From Saussurea involucrata (Eukaryota; Streptophyta; Magnoliopsida; Asterales; Asteraceae), in NCBI GenBank assembly GCA_033807775.1, contig CM066321.1, positions 44,616,850 to 44,680,849 of the forward strand: a DNA stretch of 64,000 bases, in the 5' to 3' direction. The position numbers were made by a program, and so were the translations under genes. Positions 32,256 to 44,779 of this stretch are shown in pieces. Each line of letters starts with the position of its first letter. Within the stretch, counting starts at the first letter, position 1. A model generated the notes under the pieces. The model was not told the DNA's origin, searched no databases, and saw nothing but the letters and a program-made list of their open reading frames with translations.

Positions 32256-35200
32256 GAAAGTTAGTATTGGCTTATCAAGAGGTTTAGTAAAAATATCAGC
32301 GAGTTAGTAAGAATTGGGAATAAAATAAAGTTCAATATCTCCATTCATCACATGATCTCTGATAAAATGATATCTGATTTCAATGTGTTTGGTCTTTGAG
32401 TGTAACACTAGATTGTTGGCTATTGCAATGGCACTGGTGCTATCATAATAGATAGGAATCCTTGATTGATGAAGGTCATAGTGTATAAGTTGATTTCTCA
32501 TCTACAAGACCTGAGCATAAAAAGTACCAGCGGCTACGTACTCAATTTTAGATGTTGATGTGGACGCTGAGTTTTGCTTCTTACTTGTCCAAGTCACCAG
32601 CTTTCCACCTAAGAGTTGACAGCCTCCAGTGGTACTTTTTCTATCCAGTTTGCAACCTATAAAATCACTATCTGAATAGGTAGTTAGATCAAACCCTGAG
32701 TCTTTGGGATATCAAAGACCTAGGTTGGTTGTACTCTTAAAATATCTGATGATTCGCTTTACAACAATCAGATGTTGGGTTCAGATTGAAATCGTGCACA
32801 TAAGCAAGTGAAGTACATGATATCTGGTCGACTAGTTGTCAGATATAGCAGAGAGCCAATCTTTCTTCTATAGGCTGTGACATTAACGGGTTTCCCATTT
32901 GGGTCCTTGTTTAGTGTTAGTGGAGGAGCCATATAAGTTCTCATAGTTGAGCTTTGAGTAAGATCAAACATCTTCAGTGTTACTTTAACATACTTACCCT
33001 GGTGAATAAATGTGCGTCTATTAGATTGCTTAATCTGAAGACCAAGGAAATAAGTTAGTTCACCCATCATACTCATTTTATATTATTTCTTCATACGTTC
33101 AGCGAATCGAACACACATAGATGGGTTAGTGGAACCAAATAGAATGTCATCGACATATATTTGAACAAGGATAATATGACCCTTGAATTTTCTGAAAAAC
33201 AAAGTATTATCAGGCTTTCCACGTTCAAACTTTTCAGCTATAAGATAAGATGCAAGGGTATCATACCAAGCACGAGAGGCTTGCTTTAACCAATAAAGAG
33301 CCTTATCCAGTTTATAAACATAATCTGGGTGCTTAGGGTCTAAGAACCCTTAGGGTTGTTCAACAAAGACTTCCTCATTCAACTTTTCATTTAGGAATGT
33401 TGTTCAACATAATCTGGGTGCTTACAGTCTTTGTGAACTACATAGGCTAAGAATAATCGAATTGCTTCGAGTCTGGCCATAGGGGCAAAGGTTTCATCAT
33501 AGTCAATGCCTTCCTCTTGTCTATATCCCGAAGCAACAAGTATAGCCTTGTTACGGGTTACAGTTTCATGTTCATCTAACTTGTTACGATACACCATTTG
33601 GTAACAATAATAGTTTTTTAGATGGTTTGGGAACAATATTCCAAACAGTGTTTCTATCAAATTAAGTTAGTTCTTGTTGCATAGCACTAACCCAGTTTGG
33701 ATCTCTGAGGGCATCATAAATATTTTAAGGTTCAATAAGAGAGATGAAATTAACAAATAGATAGATATTACCTGAACCACGTCGAGTTTGAATACATGCG
33801 TTTGGATCACTAAGTATTTGTTAAATTGGATGATTTCTTGTCCATCTCTGAGCAGGAAGTTGAGATTTCATATCTGGTCCCATAACTTGAGGATCTACTG
33901 CTGAGGAGGAAGCTTCAGCATTTAATTCATCAAGTATCAGTTGATAAGGTTCAGAATGAACTTCATTTACTGATTGTTTCTCATAGGTTGAAGGTTCAGA
34001 TGGTGCTATTGTATTGATGGGGGTAGCTGAGATCCATGAGAAGGATTCAGCTCCACTAGTCTGCATACTGAGAATGACGATAGGGTCATCATCAACGTTG
34101 TGCAAGTCAGCTTAAGGATTAGGGTTAAAGGATGCGTCAGGTTCTCCAAAGTGAGAAAACACCTACTGATTTAACTTCTCATTTTCAAGAATGGGTCTTG
34201 AATTTGTTGTGCAAGATTCATCAAAAGTGACAAGAATGGTTTCTTCTATAGTCTGCCTTCTCTTGTTGAAGACTCTAAAAGCTTTGGACACTAAAGAGCA
34301 TCATTGGAAGATTCCATTGTCAACTTTGGGATCGAACTTTCTCAAATTATCTCTGTTGTTTAGTATGCAACATTTACAACCAAAGATATGAAGAAAGATA
34401 AGAGTTGGCTTTCTCCCATGGAAGAGTCTGTATGTTGTCTTCTTTAATCGCTTAACAATCAGCAATCGATTTTGAGTCAAACATGTAGTGTTGACAACTT
34501 CAACCCAGAATTGAGTAGGTAGATGAGATTCGCTGAGCATAGACCGATCGACTTCAATAATTGTTCAATTTCTTCTTTCAGCGACTCCATTTTGCTGTGG
34601 TGTTATCATAGCTGAGAAGTTGTGAGAGATACCCTTACTCTCAAAGAAGTTATCAACATAACTGTTTTTGAATTCAGTCCCATGATTACTCCTTATTGAG
34701 CGAACTGTCATATTGTTGAGAACTTCCATTTTTCTTACGAATGAAATGATCTCATCTGGAGTGTCACTCTTAGATCTGAGAAACATTACCCATGTATAAG
34801 GTGAGTACTCATCTACGATGACTAGAGTGTACTTCTCTCCAGCGATGGATTGTATATTGACAAGGCCAAATAAATCCATATGGAGTAGATGAACAGGTGT
34901 TGTCACTGATGACACTTGTTTTGACATGAAAATAGCTTTGTTTTGCTTTCCTTTTTCACATGTTGGGCAGAGGGATTCCTTGGCGTATGAGTGTTGAGGT
35001 AAGCCAGTGACTAGTTCCTGCATTGAAAGATTGGTCAACGTCTTGATGTTGAGATGTGAGAGCCTCTTATGCCATAGCCAGTTGACATCTGATGAGGCTT
35101 TGGATAGAAAACAGAAGTTCTCAGTGTTTGAGGAGTCCATGTTGATAACATAGACATTTTTCTTACGATAACCACCGAGAGCAAGTTTTCTTTCTTTGTC

Positions 35201-35483
35201 AGTGACCGAACATGCTTTCCTAGTAAAACATACTTTATAGTCTTTATCACATAGCTGACTGGTGCTTAGAAGATTGTGCTTCACTCCTTCTACATAAGAG
35301 ACTCTTCAAAAGGTAGTTGTACCATTTGTGAGTACACCAAACCCTCTGGTATAGTCTTTTCGTTTCCACCGAAGGTCAATGAGTGACCTTTCTCCTCCTT
35401 GTATTCAGAGAGCAAGATCTTTTTTCCAGTCATGTGTCTAGAGCATCCACTATCGAGATACCAGATACCCTTCGAGTCCTGCA
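32256..35483 (-). pseudogene. pol: pol of element F
   Basis: Protease WYLDSGCSRHMTG, GAG-pre-integrase HKRLSHLN, integrase, reverse transcriptase with YVDD, and RNase H can be followed in order, with many stops and shifts. In integrase the second catalytic Asp is Asn (SNHGTEF, codon 34685-34687). A piece of the reverse transcriptase around 33360-33420 is rearranged: the HPDYV/NEK segment occurs twice. The frame ends at FTKPLD, where C is inserted; the last codons are at 11208-11238. Confidence 0.85.
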
Positions 35484-35501
35484 ATCATAAGGAAGATTAA
35501 A
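35479..35501 (-). other. Conserved gag/pol junction (element F)
   Basis: Minus strand TTTAATCTT (35493-35501) then TGCAG (35479-35483). The gag stop is inside the first motif; the protease frame is in phase 0 with it but another stop intervenes. Confidence 0.5.
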
Positions 35502-37546
35502 TTTGAATTGGTGCCCACTTTACAATGGGTCCGCAAGTGTTAGTGGAGATTGAAGTTTCAACAATCTTCACAACATCTGATGATTCAGCTTCAGTGGTAA
35601 CCTATCACCATGGTTAATTTATTAACCTTAGTGGTATTGTTCACCTTGGCAGATTTTTCATCTTTAGTGGCCTTCTTTGCCTTGTTAGCATTCATCTTCA
35701 CTCTAGTTGATTTCTCAGCTTCGGTCATCGTGGGGCACTTACTAGCAATATGGTCAGTAAGTCCACAGTGGTAACATTTCATATAGCTGAAGGTAGCTTT
35801 AGGACCAAAAGCATAAGCATTAGAAAGATTTAAATGAGCAAGGCCGGCTCCAAGAATTCCCATTAGCATCAGATTTCAGAGGAACCTTTGGTTCTTCAGA
35901 TTTCTTAGGCTTGAGATCAACATTCATCCGAGGTGTAGATCTCTAAACATGTCCAGGGATTGTAGCCTTGGACGATGAAGGGTGACTCACTGAAGGCTTA
36001 GAAGGAATCTTCTTCAGCTTAGGTGTTTCCTCATGAATAGGAATAGAATAAGAAGAGGAAGAACACTGAGATGATAAGGTCTTAGGAATAGAGGATACAA
36101 ACATTCCAAACTTAAGCATGTAACGATCATGAACAGGGATTTGAGCACCAATTATCTCAGTGATCTTTGATGAGGACTTGCACCATCCTTCGACAATGGC
36201 TTTCTCAGCTTTCAGCTCAGTGATAGCATGTTCACGTTCGATGTTGATTAGTTCATTTACATATACCTGATCCTTTAAACTTTCTTCTATATTACATAGT
36301 AATTGGATTTTTAAATGGAATTTTTTAAGTTGTTCAATTAGATCTAGATTTTGTTGTTCAGATTGAGTTTTACCATTTAAGGCATTATAGAAATCAACAG
36401 TCACATAATCGATAGCACGACGTCTAATAGCTTCGTTGAGAACCGGATCACTGAAGGTTTGATATTTTCTTCCAACTTTAGGTATTTGTCATCTTTGGGT
36501 CTGGAGGATGAAGAAAGTTTGAAGACTTTCTTTGACCTGCACTCACTCGAAAAGTTTCCTTTCTTTTCATAGTTATAGCAAGTAGCAGTTGCCTTGTCAA
36601 TCGGAGTTGACTTTGGCTTGTTAGTGATAGCAACCGGTTTATTTCTTCTGAAATTACTCTTTCTTGCAAATCTCCTAAAGAAATTTGTAAAGAGTGCTAG
36701 AGACTTTTCAACTTCTTATAGATCAACGTTTGATAATTCCTCCGAGTCAGATTCCAACTCAGTGATAGTGAGAGAAGAGGTACGCTGAGATGGGATAATC
36801 TATGAAGATACTAAAGCAATAGGTGTGCTTTTGAAACTGTTGAATATTTGACTAGATTCTTCTTTAGTTGACAAGATTGCTCATAATTGAGTAGAATCCC
36901 ATAAAGAGTGATTAAAGAAAGATTTTTTTAGATCTTTAGATATCTTGAGACACGTTGAATAATCGTCCTAACTTTCAGGAAGGCATTCCAAGATTTTTGT
37001 CAGAGTCTCGGAGTTTGTGTATGTCCTACCAATGGTCCTTATATCAATTAATAAGCAGTTAAAACGTTGGTGTACTTCAGACAAAGATTCATTCTTACCA
37101 TAAATGAAACTTTCATATTGTCTTACCAGATTTATCTTTCTGGATTCTTGTACCTCAGTGGTACCTTCATATTGAACAAATTTAGTGTCTCACATGGCTT
37201 TTGAGGTTTTAAGGTTCATGACAGAGCGATAAATCTCACCAGGGAGTGTCATAGAGATGATATAGCATCTAGAGCCAGTTTCTTTTTATCTTCGATAGTC
37301 TATTGATGAATCTCTTTGGTATCTTCCCTTTTAGGATTGCCTCAGTAGTGGTAGTGGCAAGGACAGCAACATCGATGATAAATGGAACATAGGGTCCATT
37401 TTCAAAATAGGAGGTATAGTAGGGTCTACACCTTCTAAAATGAGAGTCATTCAATTTTTCCAGAGAGCAAAGTTGTCTCTGCTGAATCGAGGAGGTTTTG
37501 CAAGAAGACCATTATCATGATAATTTGAGTTAGTATTGAGTGCCAT
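35497..37546 (-). pseudogene. gag: gag of element F
   Basis: It starts MALNTN at 37546, parallel to B. The first knuckle reads CYNYEKKGNFSSEC: the second Cys is Tyr (36569-36571) and the His is Asn. The second knuckle CYHCGLTDHIASKC is intact (about 35755-35800). Several stops and frameshifts occur between 37450 and 36700. Confidence 0.8.
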
Positions 37547-37604
37547 ATGAAAATAGCAAGGAATAGAGTCTTAAGCAAGATCTTGTTTATTGATTAAACA
37601 ATTT

Positions 37605-37616
37605 GCTCTGATACCA
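37605..37616 (-). other. Primer-binding site of element F
   Basis: Minus strand TGGTATCAGAGC, a perfect initiator-Met tRNA complement two bases from the LTR. Confidence 0.85.
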
Positions 37617-37618
37617 CT

Positions 37619-38416
37619 TGTTGGTCCCGATAGGGGTTCTACAAGGGTTTAGTTTGTAGGAGGGGGGTGGAGATGAATACAAACACAATTTTATAATCTT
37701 AAATTAGTTTATTTATTATTGAGAAAATCAAAATCACAATTTATAGTTTGTTGCGAAAATAGATAAGGTAAACCTAATCTAAACAAACTAAGAAATCACT
37801 AAGGTTTCTTGCACTTTAGAAAATAGAGACAAGAGAATCTACAGAAGAGAGTTTCTGCAAAGTTTCACTAAGAAGAGGGGATCCTTCAAAATGAAGGGTT
37901 TCACTCTTATTTATACCCTATGCATTAAATGCAAGTCAGAGGGTACTTTACACGTGTTCAAAGGATATTGGGTGCATGCTTTTGTCTTTATCCCATACAT
38001 GCTTTTGGTCGTATGATGGACAATGTAGCAGAAGATTTGTTGTACGATTATGGACAAAAGTAGGTTTACTTTTGTACCTTCGTACTTTTGTGCAAGTAGA
38101 TAAGACAGACAAATCTTGATAGGCAAGTTTCACTGATGGTGGTTTCAGCTATCGCTGAAGCTTGATCACTAATTTGTCACGCGTTGTAGACTTGTCTTGG
38201 TTTCACTGATTTCCGCTTCAGATCATGAGTAGACTTATCTTCTTCATCAACTTGGTCTTCGATATTACATAAACTATTTACAATGGAAAGTTTTTAGCGA
38301 TCACTAAACAAACTCCGTATGATCGCTGACACTGATTCATTTAAATATCACAGTATGTGTAATTTCACCAAGTAAGAGGGGTCATCATCAAATCACTAAA
38401 AGAGTTTAAATAAACA
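37619..38416 (-). repeat. 5' LTR of element F (798 bp)
   Basis: Minus strand from TGTTTATTTAAACTC (decayed TGTTGATCC type) to CGGGACCAACA. It keeps the ATGCATTAAATGCA word, GATCGCTGA words and a C-rich run near the end. Its divergence from A/B LTRs shows greater age. Confidence 0.85.
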
Positions 38417-38846
38417 TAGTGGAGTATAATGCTAGTATCATGCAAAGAGAACCGTCTACCTCTGAAATGCTGCAGGACCATCCTATCCGCAATTCATCCC
38501 GCATAATTCCTTGGGTATGCCAATATTTTCAGGACCTCCATATCTTGGTCCTACAACGGCTACTCCTCAAACCCAAATCTTACCTCCACCCCACCGTTTC
38601 CTCTAAACATGACCTTTACCCATGATCCAACATCCCCATGTCGTCAATTTCCCCGATAGCCACATATGTAGTCACGTTCCCAGTTCCAAGTCTTTCATAT
38701 TTCACACCTAGTACCTATGATTATTTTGATTATTCCCACAGAATGAAACTCTTGTGACAATCGGATTCAATCCTCAAAGCTCTGGAATTACACCTCACAT
38801 ACATATTTTCCGCTTACCAATAGCCAAGACGACCTCACTGCTCATC
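38417..38846 (+). other. Degenerate sequence between F and the J gag remnant
   Basis: No reliable frame. A Pro/Thr-rich reading in places may be the N-terminal part of the same Gypsy gag, but I cannot support it. Confidence 0.3.
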
Positions 38847-39412
38847 CCCTAAGAACCCTAGAAGAGCAACATGAAAAACTACAACCATGGTTGTCAAATC
38901 TCCCTGGAACAAATGTCCTAGTTGACGTGGAACCCCTTAGGAGGGTTTTCCAATCCTCTCCCTTCACCGATCATATAGTCTCCATTGACATGCTAAAAAA
39001 ATACAAGATCCTTGTTTTTAATCTCAAAATGTTTTGGGATCACCGAACCTAATGAGCATGTCGCTCAATATAAACAAATCATGTTTACTGCATCAACCCC
39101 TGAAAATTTCCAGGAAGTTTGCATGTGAAAAAGTTTTGGTGTGATGTTGACCAGAGCAACCTTGCACTGTCTTATTAACCGTAATCCTAAATCCATGAAT
39201 TCCTTTGTTGATTTAGTCAACAAATTCTTTCAACAATTCGCTAGTGACAGGGAAATTGAAATAAGGTGAGTGAACTTTACTACGTTACTCGAAGCCTGAA
39301 GGCATTGACTTGGAGTTACTTACAACTTAACTTTGAAATGATTAGTATACGGAATTGTAACGTTCGTACGATGATAGAGACGTATCAAATGGGAGTACAA
39401 GCTGAAACACCC
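38847..39412 (+). pseudogene. Element J: Gypsy gag remnant, first part
   Basis: Translated pieces read LRTLEEQHEKLQPW, then TEPNEHVAQYKQIMFTA, then KSFGVMLTRATLHC, a Retrotrans_gag core of the type found in Tat/Ogre-like Gypsy elements, with stops and shifts. The reading continues across H: ETYQMGVQAE at the left flank and LTKYTPETFEDV at the right flank (56375 on). J is thus the host of H and, with the F edge at 38416, of F. Confidence 0.75.
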
Positions 39413-39931
39413 TAAAACCACAGTAAATTTAAACCTTCACTTTACAAAGTCCACGGCAGGTTCTTCAAAAACATTCATACATAAATGAAAGATTAGTGAC
39501 AAGTTTATATTTACAACTGATCTATTATAAACAACCGACTAATCTAAATCATAACTAATAATATCAGATTATACAGGTTGTCTACAATATCTCCAAAATA
39601 ATCATCGTTCTATTCAATCCTCCAACATAACTCCAAAAGCATAACTCTGGGACTTCTCTGCACTCAAACTTTCTTATCCCTTCCCGAGATAGTACCTGGT
39701 AAGAAAATTTAATTTGAAAAGATTAGGCTTACGCCTAGTGAGAACATCCAGTTTTCAAATTAAAACTTTATAAGCTTTGAAAACCAATTTGTAAGCAAAG
39801 CATATAATTTAACCGATTCACAATATTTCTTACTGTACACATAACATCTTTCGATGACGGTAATCATACCCGATTCCATGAGTATGACAAACACTGAGTA
39901 AGTCATAGCATCATGCTCGAGAGCCCACTAC

Positions 39932-40235
39932 GAATCTCCACGGATTCTAGATCATTGCTCATGTCCAAGAAATTACAATTAGTCCATGCCTATTTCTTGG
40001 AGAGGAAGTAGAGATTACAATTAAGCCATGTCTATCTCTTATCTTCGAATAGAAATCGGGAATTACGATTTGTCCATGCGTATCCCATGATTTCTCATAT
40101 CAGTGCGAAATGGGAATTACGATTAGTCCACGCCTATTCCTCATTTCCATTCAATGGGAATTACAATTAGTCCACGCCTATTCCACGTTGATCAATTACA
40201 CGGGAATTACGATTAGTCCACGCCTATTCCACGTG
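39932..40235 (-). repeat. Array of stem-loops with conserved loop and changing stems
   Basis: Six units share a central TACRATTAGTCCAYGCCT-like sequence. Each is flanked by its own complementary words: CCAAGAAA/TTTCTTGG (39965-40000), AGAGAT/ATCTCT (40010-40039), GAAATC/GATTTC (40052-40094), GAAATG/CATTTC (40107-40147), CAAT/GTTG with GGAAT/ATTCC (40152-40190), and CACG/CGTG (40199-40235). A simpler unit, GAATC/GATTC around TCCACG, is at 39932-39947. The 5' LTR copy is at about 55066-55315. Confidence 0.8.
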
Positions 40236-40389
40236 TTCACATAATACTAGTGCCTATGGATCCATTACACTTCTTAGGAAAAGTGCGTATCAAACAAATA
40301 ATACGTCAAATCATATTATACTTAAAATCAAGTTATAAGTATATTCATGTTGCTAAGATTGAATTTCAAGTAATAAAATGTTCCCCGTC

Positions 40390-40730
40390 AAAAGTTACCA
40401 GAAACTCATTAGTTACCGGAACATCAAAACTATCCGGACAAAATGACCGGAACTCGTATCTGAAACCATCAGAATCCGGGAACAGTCTGGAACTTGTATC
40501 CGGAAAAAATAATCTACCGGATAATTTCAGAAAACATACCGAAAATACAAACAATCCGGATAACATACAGAAACCAAGGTAATCCGGGAAATATCTGGTA
40601 ACCATATTATCCGAAAATTATATATTTATCGGATACTACCGGAAAATAGGAGTTACCGGATACTATTATTCTTCCGGACACCTTCAAATAAGACTTTACC
40701 GGATACTACGATTTTACCAGGTAACTTCGA
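40390..40730 (-). repeat. TCCGG-core array in the 3' LTR of element H
   Basis: About twelve CCGG words with units such as ATCCGGACAA and TTACCGGATAC. On the sense strand forms like TGTCCGGATAG and CCGGTAACT match those in the C/D/E Copia arrays. The 5' LTR copy is at about 55460-55790. Confidence 0.75.
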
Positions 40731-41365
40731 CCTGCTCTAAATTTTTACCATCAAATTCCTCAATAGTTCAATACTCACTCAAATACATATCACCACAACA
40801 TTTCAAAATCAGTTAACCAATCTAACAACATGGAAATCGTACAATTTTGTTATCAATAAATCAAAAGTGAGATGAACTCACCTGGACAAAACTTCGACCC
40901 AAATCTGTATCTTCGATTCCCACTTGCCTCTCCAACAGTTCGATAGGCTAATCAGGAGTTAACTTGGCTCATCAATATCAATTGAAAAGCAATTGATTTG
41001 GAAGAGATGATCAGTTTGCTTACCATAGGAAACCTGACTTTAGACTCTTTCTTCTTCTTGCAGAAACCGACTTCGAGGAGAAACAAAATTGAGATTCTCC
41101 CCAAATTTAGTCGGCTTCAACTCTTATCCAAATAACTATCCTCAAATATCAAAACCCTCCCCAAAGTTTACACATTCACAATTAAGCAATTAAACTTTGA
41201 CCAACTACACTTTTTAACCCTTTTAACATTTCGTTTAAAATAACACCTTTCCAATATTTTAAACGTTTTCCCAAAACAATTATACGATAATTATGGAAAA
41301 TTTGAGTTGTTACAAATCTCCCCAACTTGAAAATGATTTCGTCCTCGAAATCGAAACTATACAAA

Positions 41366-43288
41366 CAATTGAGGATATCTACTCTTCATATCCTACTCAG
41401 CTTCCCATGTCACATTAGCACCTCTATGATGCTTCCATTGTACTTTAACCATAACTACTTCCTTGTGTCGTAGCTTCTTAGTTGTCCTCTCTAAAATTGC
41501 TTTCGGTTCCTCCACGAAACGACTCTTCTCATCTACTTTTATTTCCGAAAGTGGTATAACATTTTCTTCTTCAGTGACATTTCCGAAGATAGCAAACATG
41601 GAAAGTATTATGGATTCCTTCCAATTCAGGTGGAAGATCCAACTGGTAAGCTTGAAGCCCTACTCGCTTGATTATAGTGAAAGGTCCAAGAAAACGAGGA
41701 CTTAACTTTTCACGCTTTCCAAACCTTATAATACCCTTATACGGGGATACCTTTAGCATCATCCGCTCCCCAACTTGGAATTCTTTCGGTCTTCTTTTCG
41801 GGTCGGCGTAACTCTTTTGTCGATCTTGAGCCTCCTTCATGTGTTTCTGGATTTCTTTCACTTTGTTGGCCTTTTGTTGCACAATTTCAGGACCAGCAAA
41901 AATTTTTTCTCCGGCTTCTAACCAACATATTGGAGTTCTACATTTCCGCTCATATAAGGCTTCGAAAGGTACTCTTCCAATACTGGAATGATAACTATTG
42001 TTGTACGCAAACTCCACTAAGGGTAAATGCGTATCCCAGTTACCTCCAAAATCAATTACACATGACCTGAGCATATCTTCCAAAGTCTGAATGGTTCTTT
42101 CACTTTGCCCGTCCGTTTGTGGATGATAAGCAGTGCTCAAATTCACTCTTGTGCCCAATTCTTCTTGTAGTGACTGCCAAAACCTTGAAGTAAATCGGCT
42201 GTCACGATAAGAAACTATAGACACGGGTATACCATGTCTTGACACCACTTCATCGATATATAATTTGGCTAGCTTATCTATTGGTGAAGCTTCCTTCATT
42301 GCCAAGAAATGAGCACTATTGGTTAAACGATCCACGATTACCCAGATAGTATCGTTACCTTTCAACGTCCTTGGTAACTTAGTCACAAAGTCCATGGTAA
42401 TCTTATCCCACTTCCATTCAGGAATCTCCAAAGATTGTAGACTCCCGTAAGGTCGTTGATGTTCAGCCTTTACCAACAAACATGTCACACATTTCTCTAC
42501 ATATTGGGCCACATCTAACTTCATAGTTGGCCACCAATAGTGTAGTTTCAGATCTCTATACATCTTAGTAATACCAGGATGTATAGAATATTTGGACTTA
42601 TGGGCATCTTCAAGAATTAACTCTCGGTTTCCTCCCACCTTTGGCACCCAAACACGGCCTTGAAACAGTTTGACTTCGCGACCATCTTCTGCCAGTTGAA
42701 GACGTTGCTTAACCATGACTTCCTCTTTCAAGTTTTCTTCTAATAGAGCTTCCGCTTGTGCCACTTTGATTCTTTCAATCAGACTTGACGTCACATCAAA
42801 TCTAGCGTTAGTCATTTTCAAACATCCACTGTATTCTTTTCTACTTAAGGCATCAGCCACAACATTTGCTTTACCGGGATGGTAATGCAATTGACAATCA
42901 AAATCCTTAAGCAATTCTAACCAATGTCGTTGCCTCATATTCAACTCTTTCTGGTCAAAGACATGCTTCAAACTACTGTGATCAGTGAAAAGAGTACACT
43001 TTGTTCCATATAAATAGTGTCTCCACAACTTCAATGCAAATACCACTGCTGCCAGCTCCAAATCATGGGTAGGGTAATTCTTTTCATATTCTTTGAGTTA
43101 TCTTGATGCATAAGCAATCACTTTGTCACGTTGCATCAATACACACCCAAACCGATCTTTGACGCACCACTATAAACGACTAAATCTTCCATTCCTTCCG
43201 GTAGTGCAAGAATAGGAGCTTCACATAACTTCTTTTGTAATGTCCTAAAAGCTGACTCTTGCTTTTCAGTCCATACAAACTTTACATT
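41366..43288 (-). pseudogene. pol: pol of element H: RNase H, integrase, chromodomain-like tail
   Basis: RNase H has LFTDHSSLKHVFDQKELNMRQ split by a stop near 43062. Integrase has an HHCC finger, DFVTKLP with the first Asp, then SYRDSRFTS in which the second catalytic Asp is Tyr (42207-42209), and the Glu in QSERTIQTLEDML. The GPFTIIKRVG and NTFHVCYLRKC end leads, after a shift near 41580, to VQWKHHRGANVTWEAE and a stop at 41393. Residues DMKSRYPQLF follow, completing a chromodomain-like end. Confidence 0.88.
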
Positions 43289-44700
43289 CTACCGTGTCAG
43301 GATGGTTAAGGCTGAAGCTGTCTTAGAAAAATTCTTTATAAATCGCCTGTAATAGCCTGCCAAACCCAAGAAACTTTGTATCTCTGATGTATTCTTCGGT
43401 GTCTCCCAATTCATCATCGCTTCTATCTTTGCCGGATCCACTTTGACTCCTTCCGATGTATCACATGACCGAGAAATTGTACCTCTTTTTACCAAAATTC
43501 ACATTTAGAGAATTCCGCATACAATTTCTCTTTTCTTATAACATTTAAGACTTCATGAAGGTGACATTAGTGATGGGCTTCACTCTATGAATAAACAAGT
43601 ATGTCATAAATGAACACGATGACAGACTTGTCCAATAATGGTCGACACAATCTGTTCATTACATCCATGAACACAGTTGGAGCATTTGTCAACCCAAAAG
43701 GCATCACGAGGAATTCACAATGCCCATATCTTGTTCTAAACGTCGTCTTGGAAATATCTTCATTCCTTACTCTTACTTGGTAATAGCCTGACCTCAAATC
43801 AATCTTTGAAAAGCATCCCACGCCTTGGAGTTGATCAAATAAATCATCATTCCTTGGGAGCGTATACTTATTCTTAATAGTCACCTTATTCAGCTCCTTG
43901 TAATCGATGCACATTCTCATAGTGTCGTCCTTCTTCTTAACAAATAACACCGGAGCTCCCCAAGGTAAAGAACCTGGCCTAACAAACCCCTTTTCGAGAA
44001 ATTCTTGTAGTTGAGACATCATCTCTTTCATTTCAGTCGGTGCTAAACTATATGGTGCATGTGCTATTGGTGCCGCTCCAGGGACAAGATCAATTCTGAA
44101 CTCTACTTGTCGTTCTGGCGGTAAGCCTGGAAGATCATCAGGGAACACATCTAGAAATTCTTGCACCACCTTTATATCTTCCGCTCTCTTCTTTTCTACT
44201 TTAGCATCCAAAACGTATGCTAAATAGGATGAACATCCTTTTACTAGACACTTACGAGCTTTGGCAATAGAAATCAATGGAACCTCTCCTTTTCCTTTCT
44301 CCCCATACATGAGTACATCATCATTGTCGGGCATAGGAATCCGAATTAATTTCTTGGCACAAAGAATTTCGGCCCGATTGATTGTCAACCAATCCATACC
44401 CACGACTAGATCAAACCCCCCAATCTCCATCAGAATCAAGTCAATCGGAAATTCCTTTCCTTCTATCCTAATCATACAACCCTCAAGTCTTTCTCGAACT
44501 AAGACTTGACCCCCGTTAGCTATTTCAACTACTAAAACATCTTCCAAGGTAGTGACAGGCATAGCTAACTTTTGATAAAACAATTTTGATATAAAAGACA
44601 GGTTGGCACCACAATCAAATAGTACTCGTGCAGGAGTAGAGTTAATAAGAAAAGTACCAGAAACCACATCCTTCGGATCCTTTACTTCATCAGCCGTCAT
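43289..44700 (-). pseudogene. pol: pol of element H: protease and reverse transcriptase
   Basis: The aspartic protease site reads LFDCGANLSFIS, with Cys where Ser or Thr is usual. The ALL-type linker and reverse transcriptase follow: LPPERQVEFRIDLVPGA, WGAPVLFVKKKD, FSKIDLRSGYYQVRV, MPFGLTNAP. The catalytic FIDD is FIYD (Tyr codon 43606-43608). The thumb continues after breaks at about 43585 and 43495 (LGLAGYYRRFIKNFS). Confidence 0.88.
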
Positions 44701-44779
44701 ACGAAATGCCCTGCCAGATGGCTTTGGAGTATTCGACTTCTTATCCTGATTACCACCTTTCTATAACTTTGGCCAGTCC

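Larger units (their letters stand above)
32256..38416 (-). mobile_element. Element F: old SIRE-type Copia, 5' two-thirds
   Basis: Minus strand: 5' LTR 37619-38416, primer-binding site, gag and pol, broken by C near the end of pol and by G after it. Protein motifs match B throughout, but frames are full of stops. The 3' part lies left of the window. TAGTG at 38417-38421 is the candidate duplication. Confidence 0.85.
39413..41314 (-). repeat. 3' LTR of element H (1,902 bp)
   Basis: Minus strand from TGTAACAACTC to GGGTGTTTCA. The purine tract AAGTTGGGGAGAT abuts at 41315-41327. It contains a stem-loop array (39932-40235) and a TCCGG array (about 40390-40730). The 5' LTR is clearly diverged from it and lacks one stem-loop unit. 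Confidence 0.9.

Noticed and set aside
39932..40235. CRISPR-like array (constant core, variable flanks).
   Set aside because: A plant retrotransposon LTR context; the variable parts are complementary pairs, which spacers are not.
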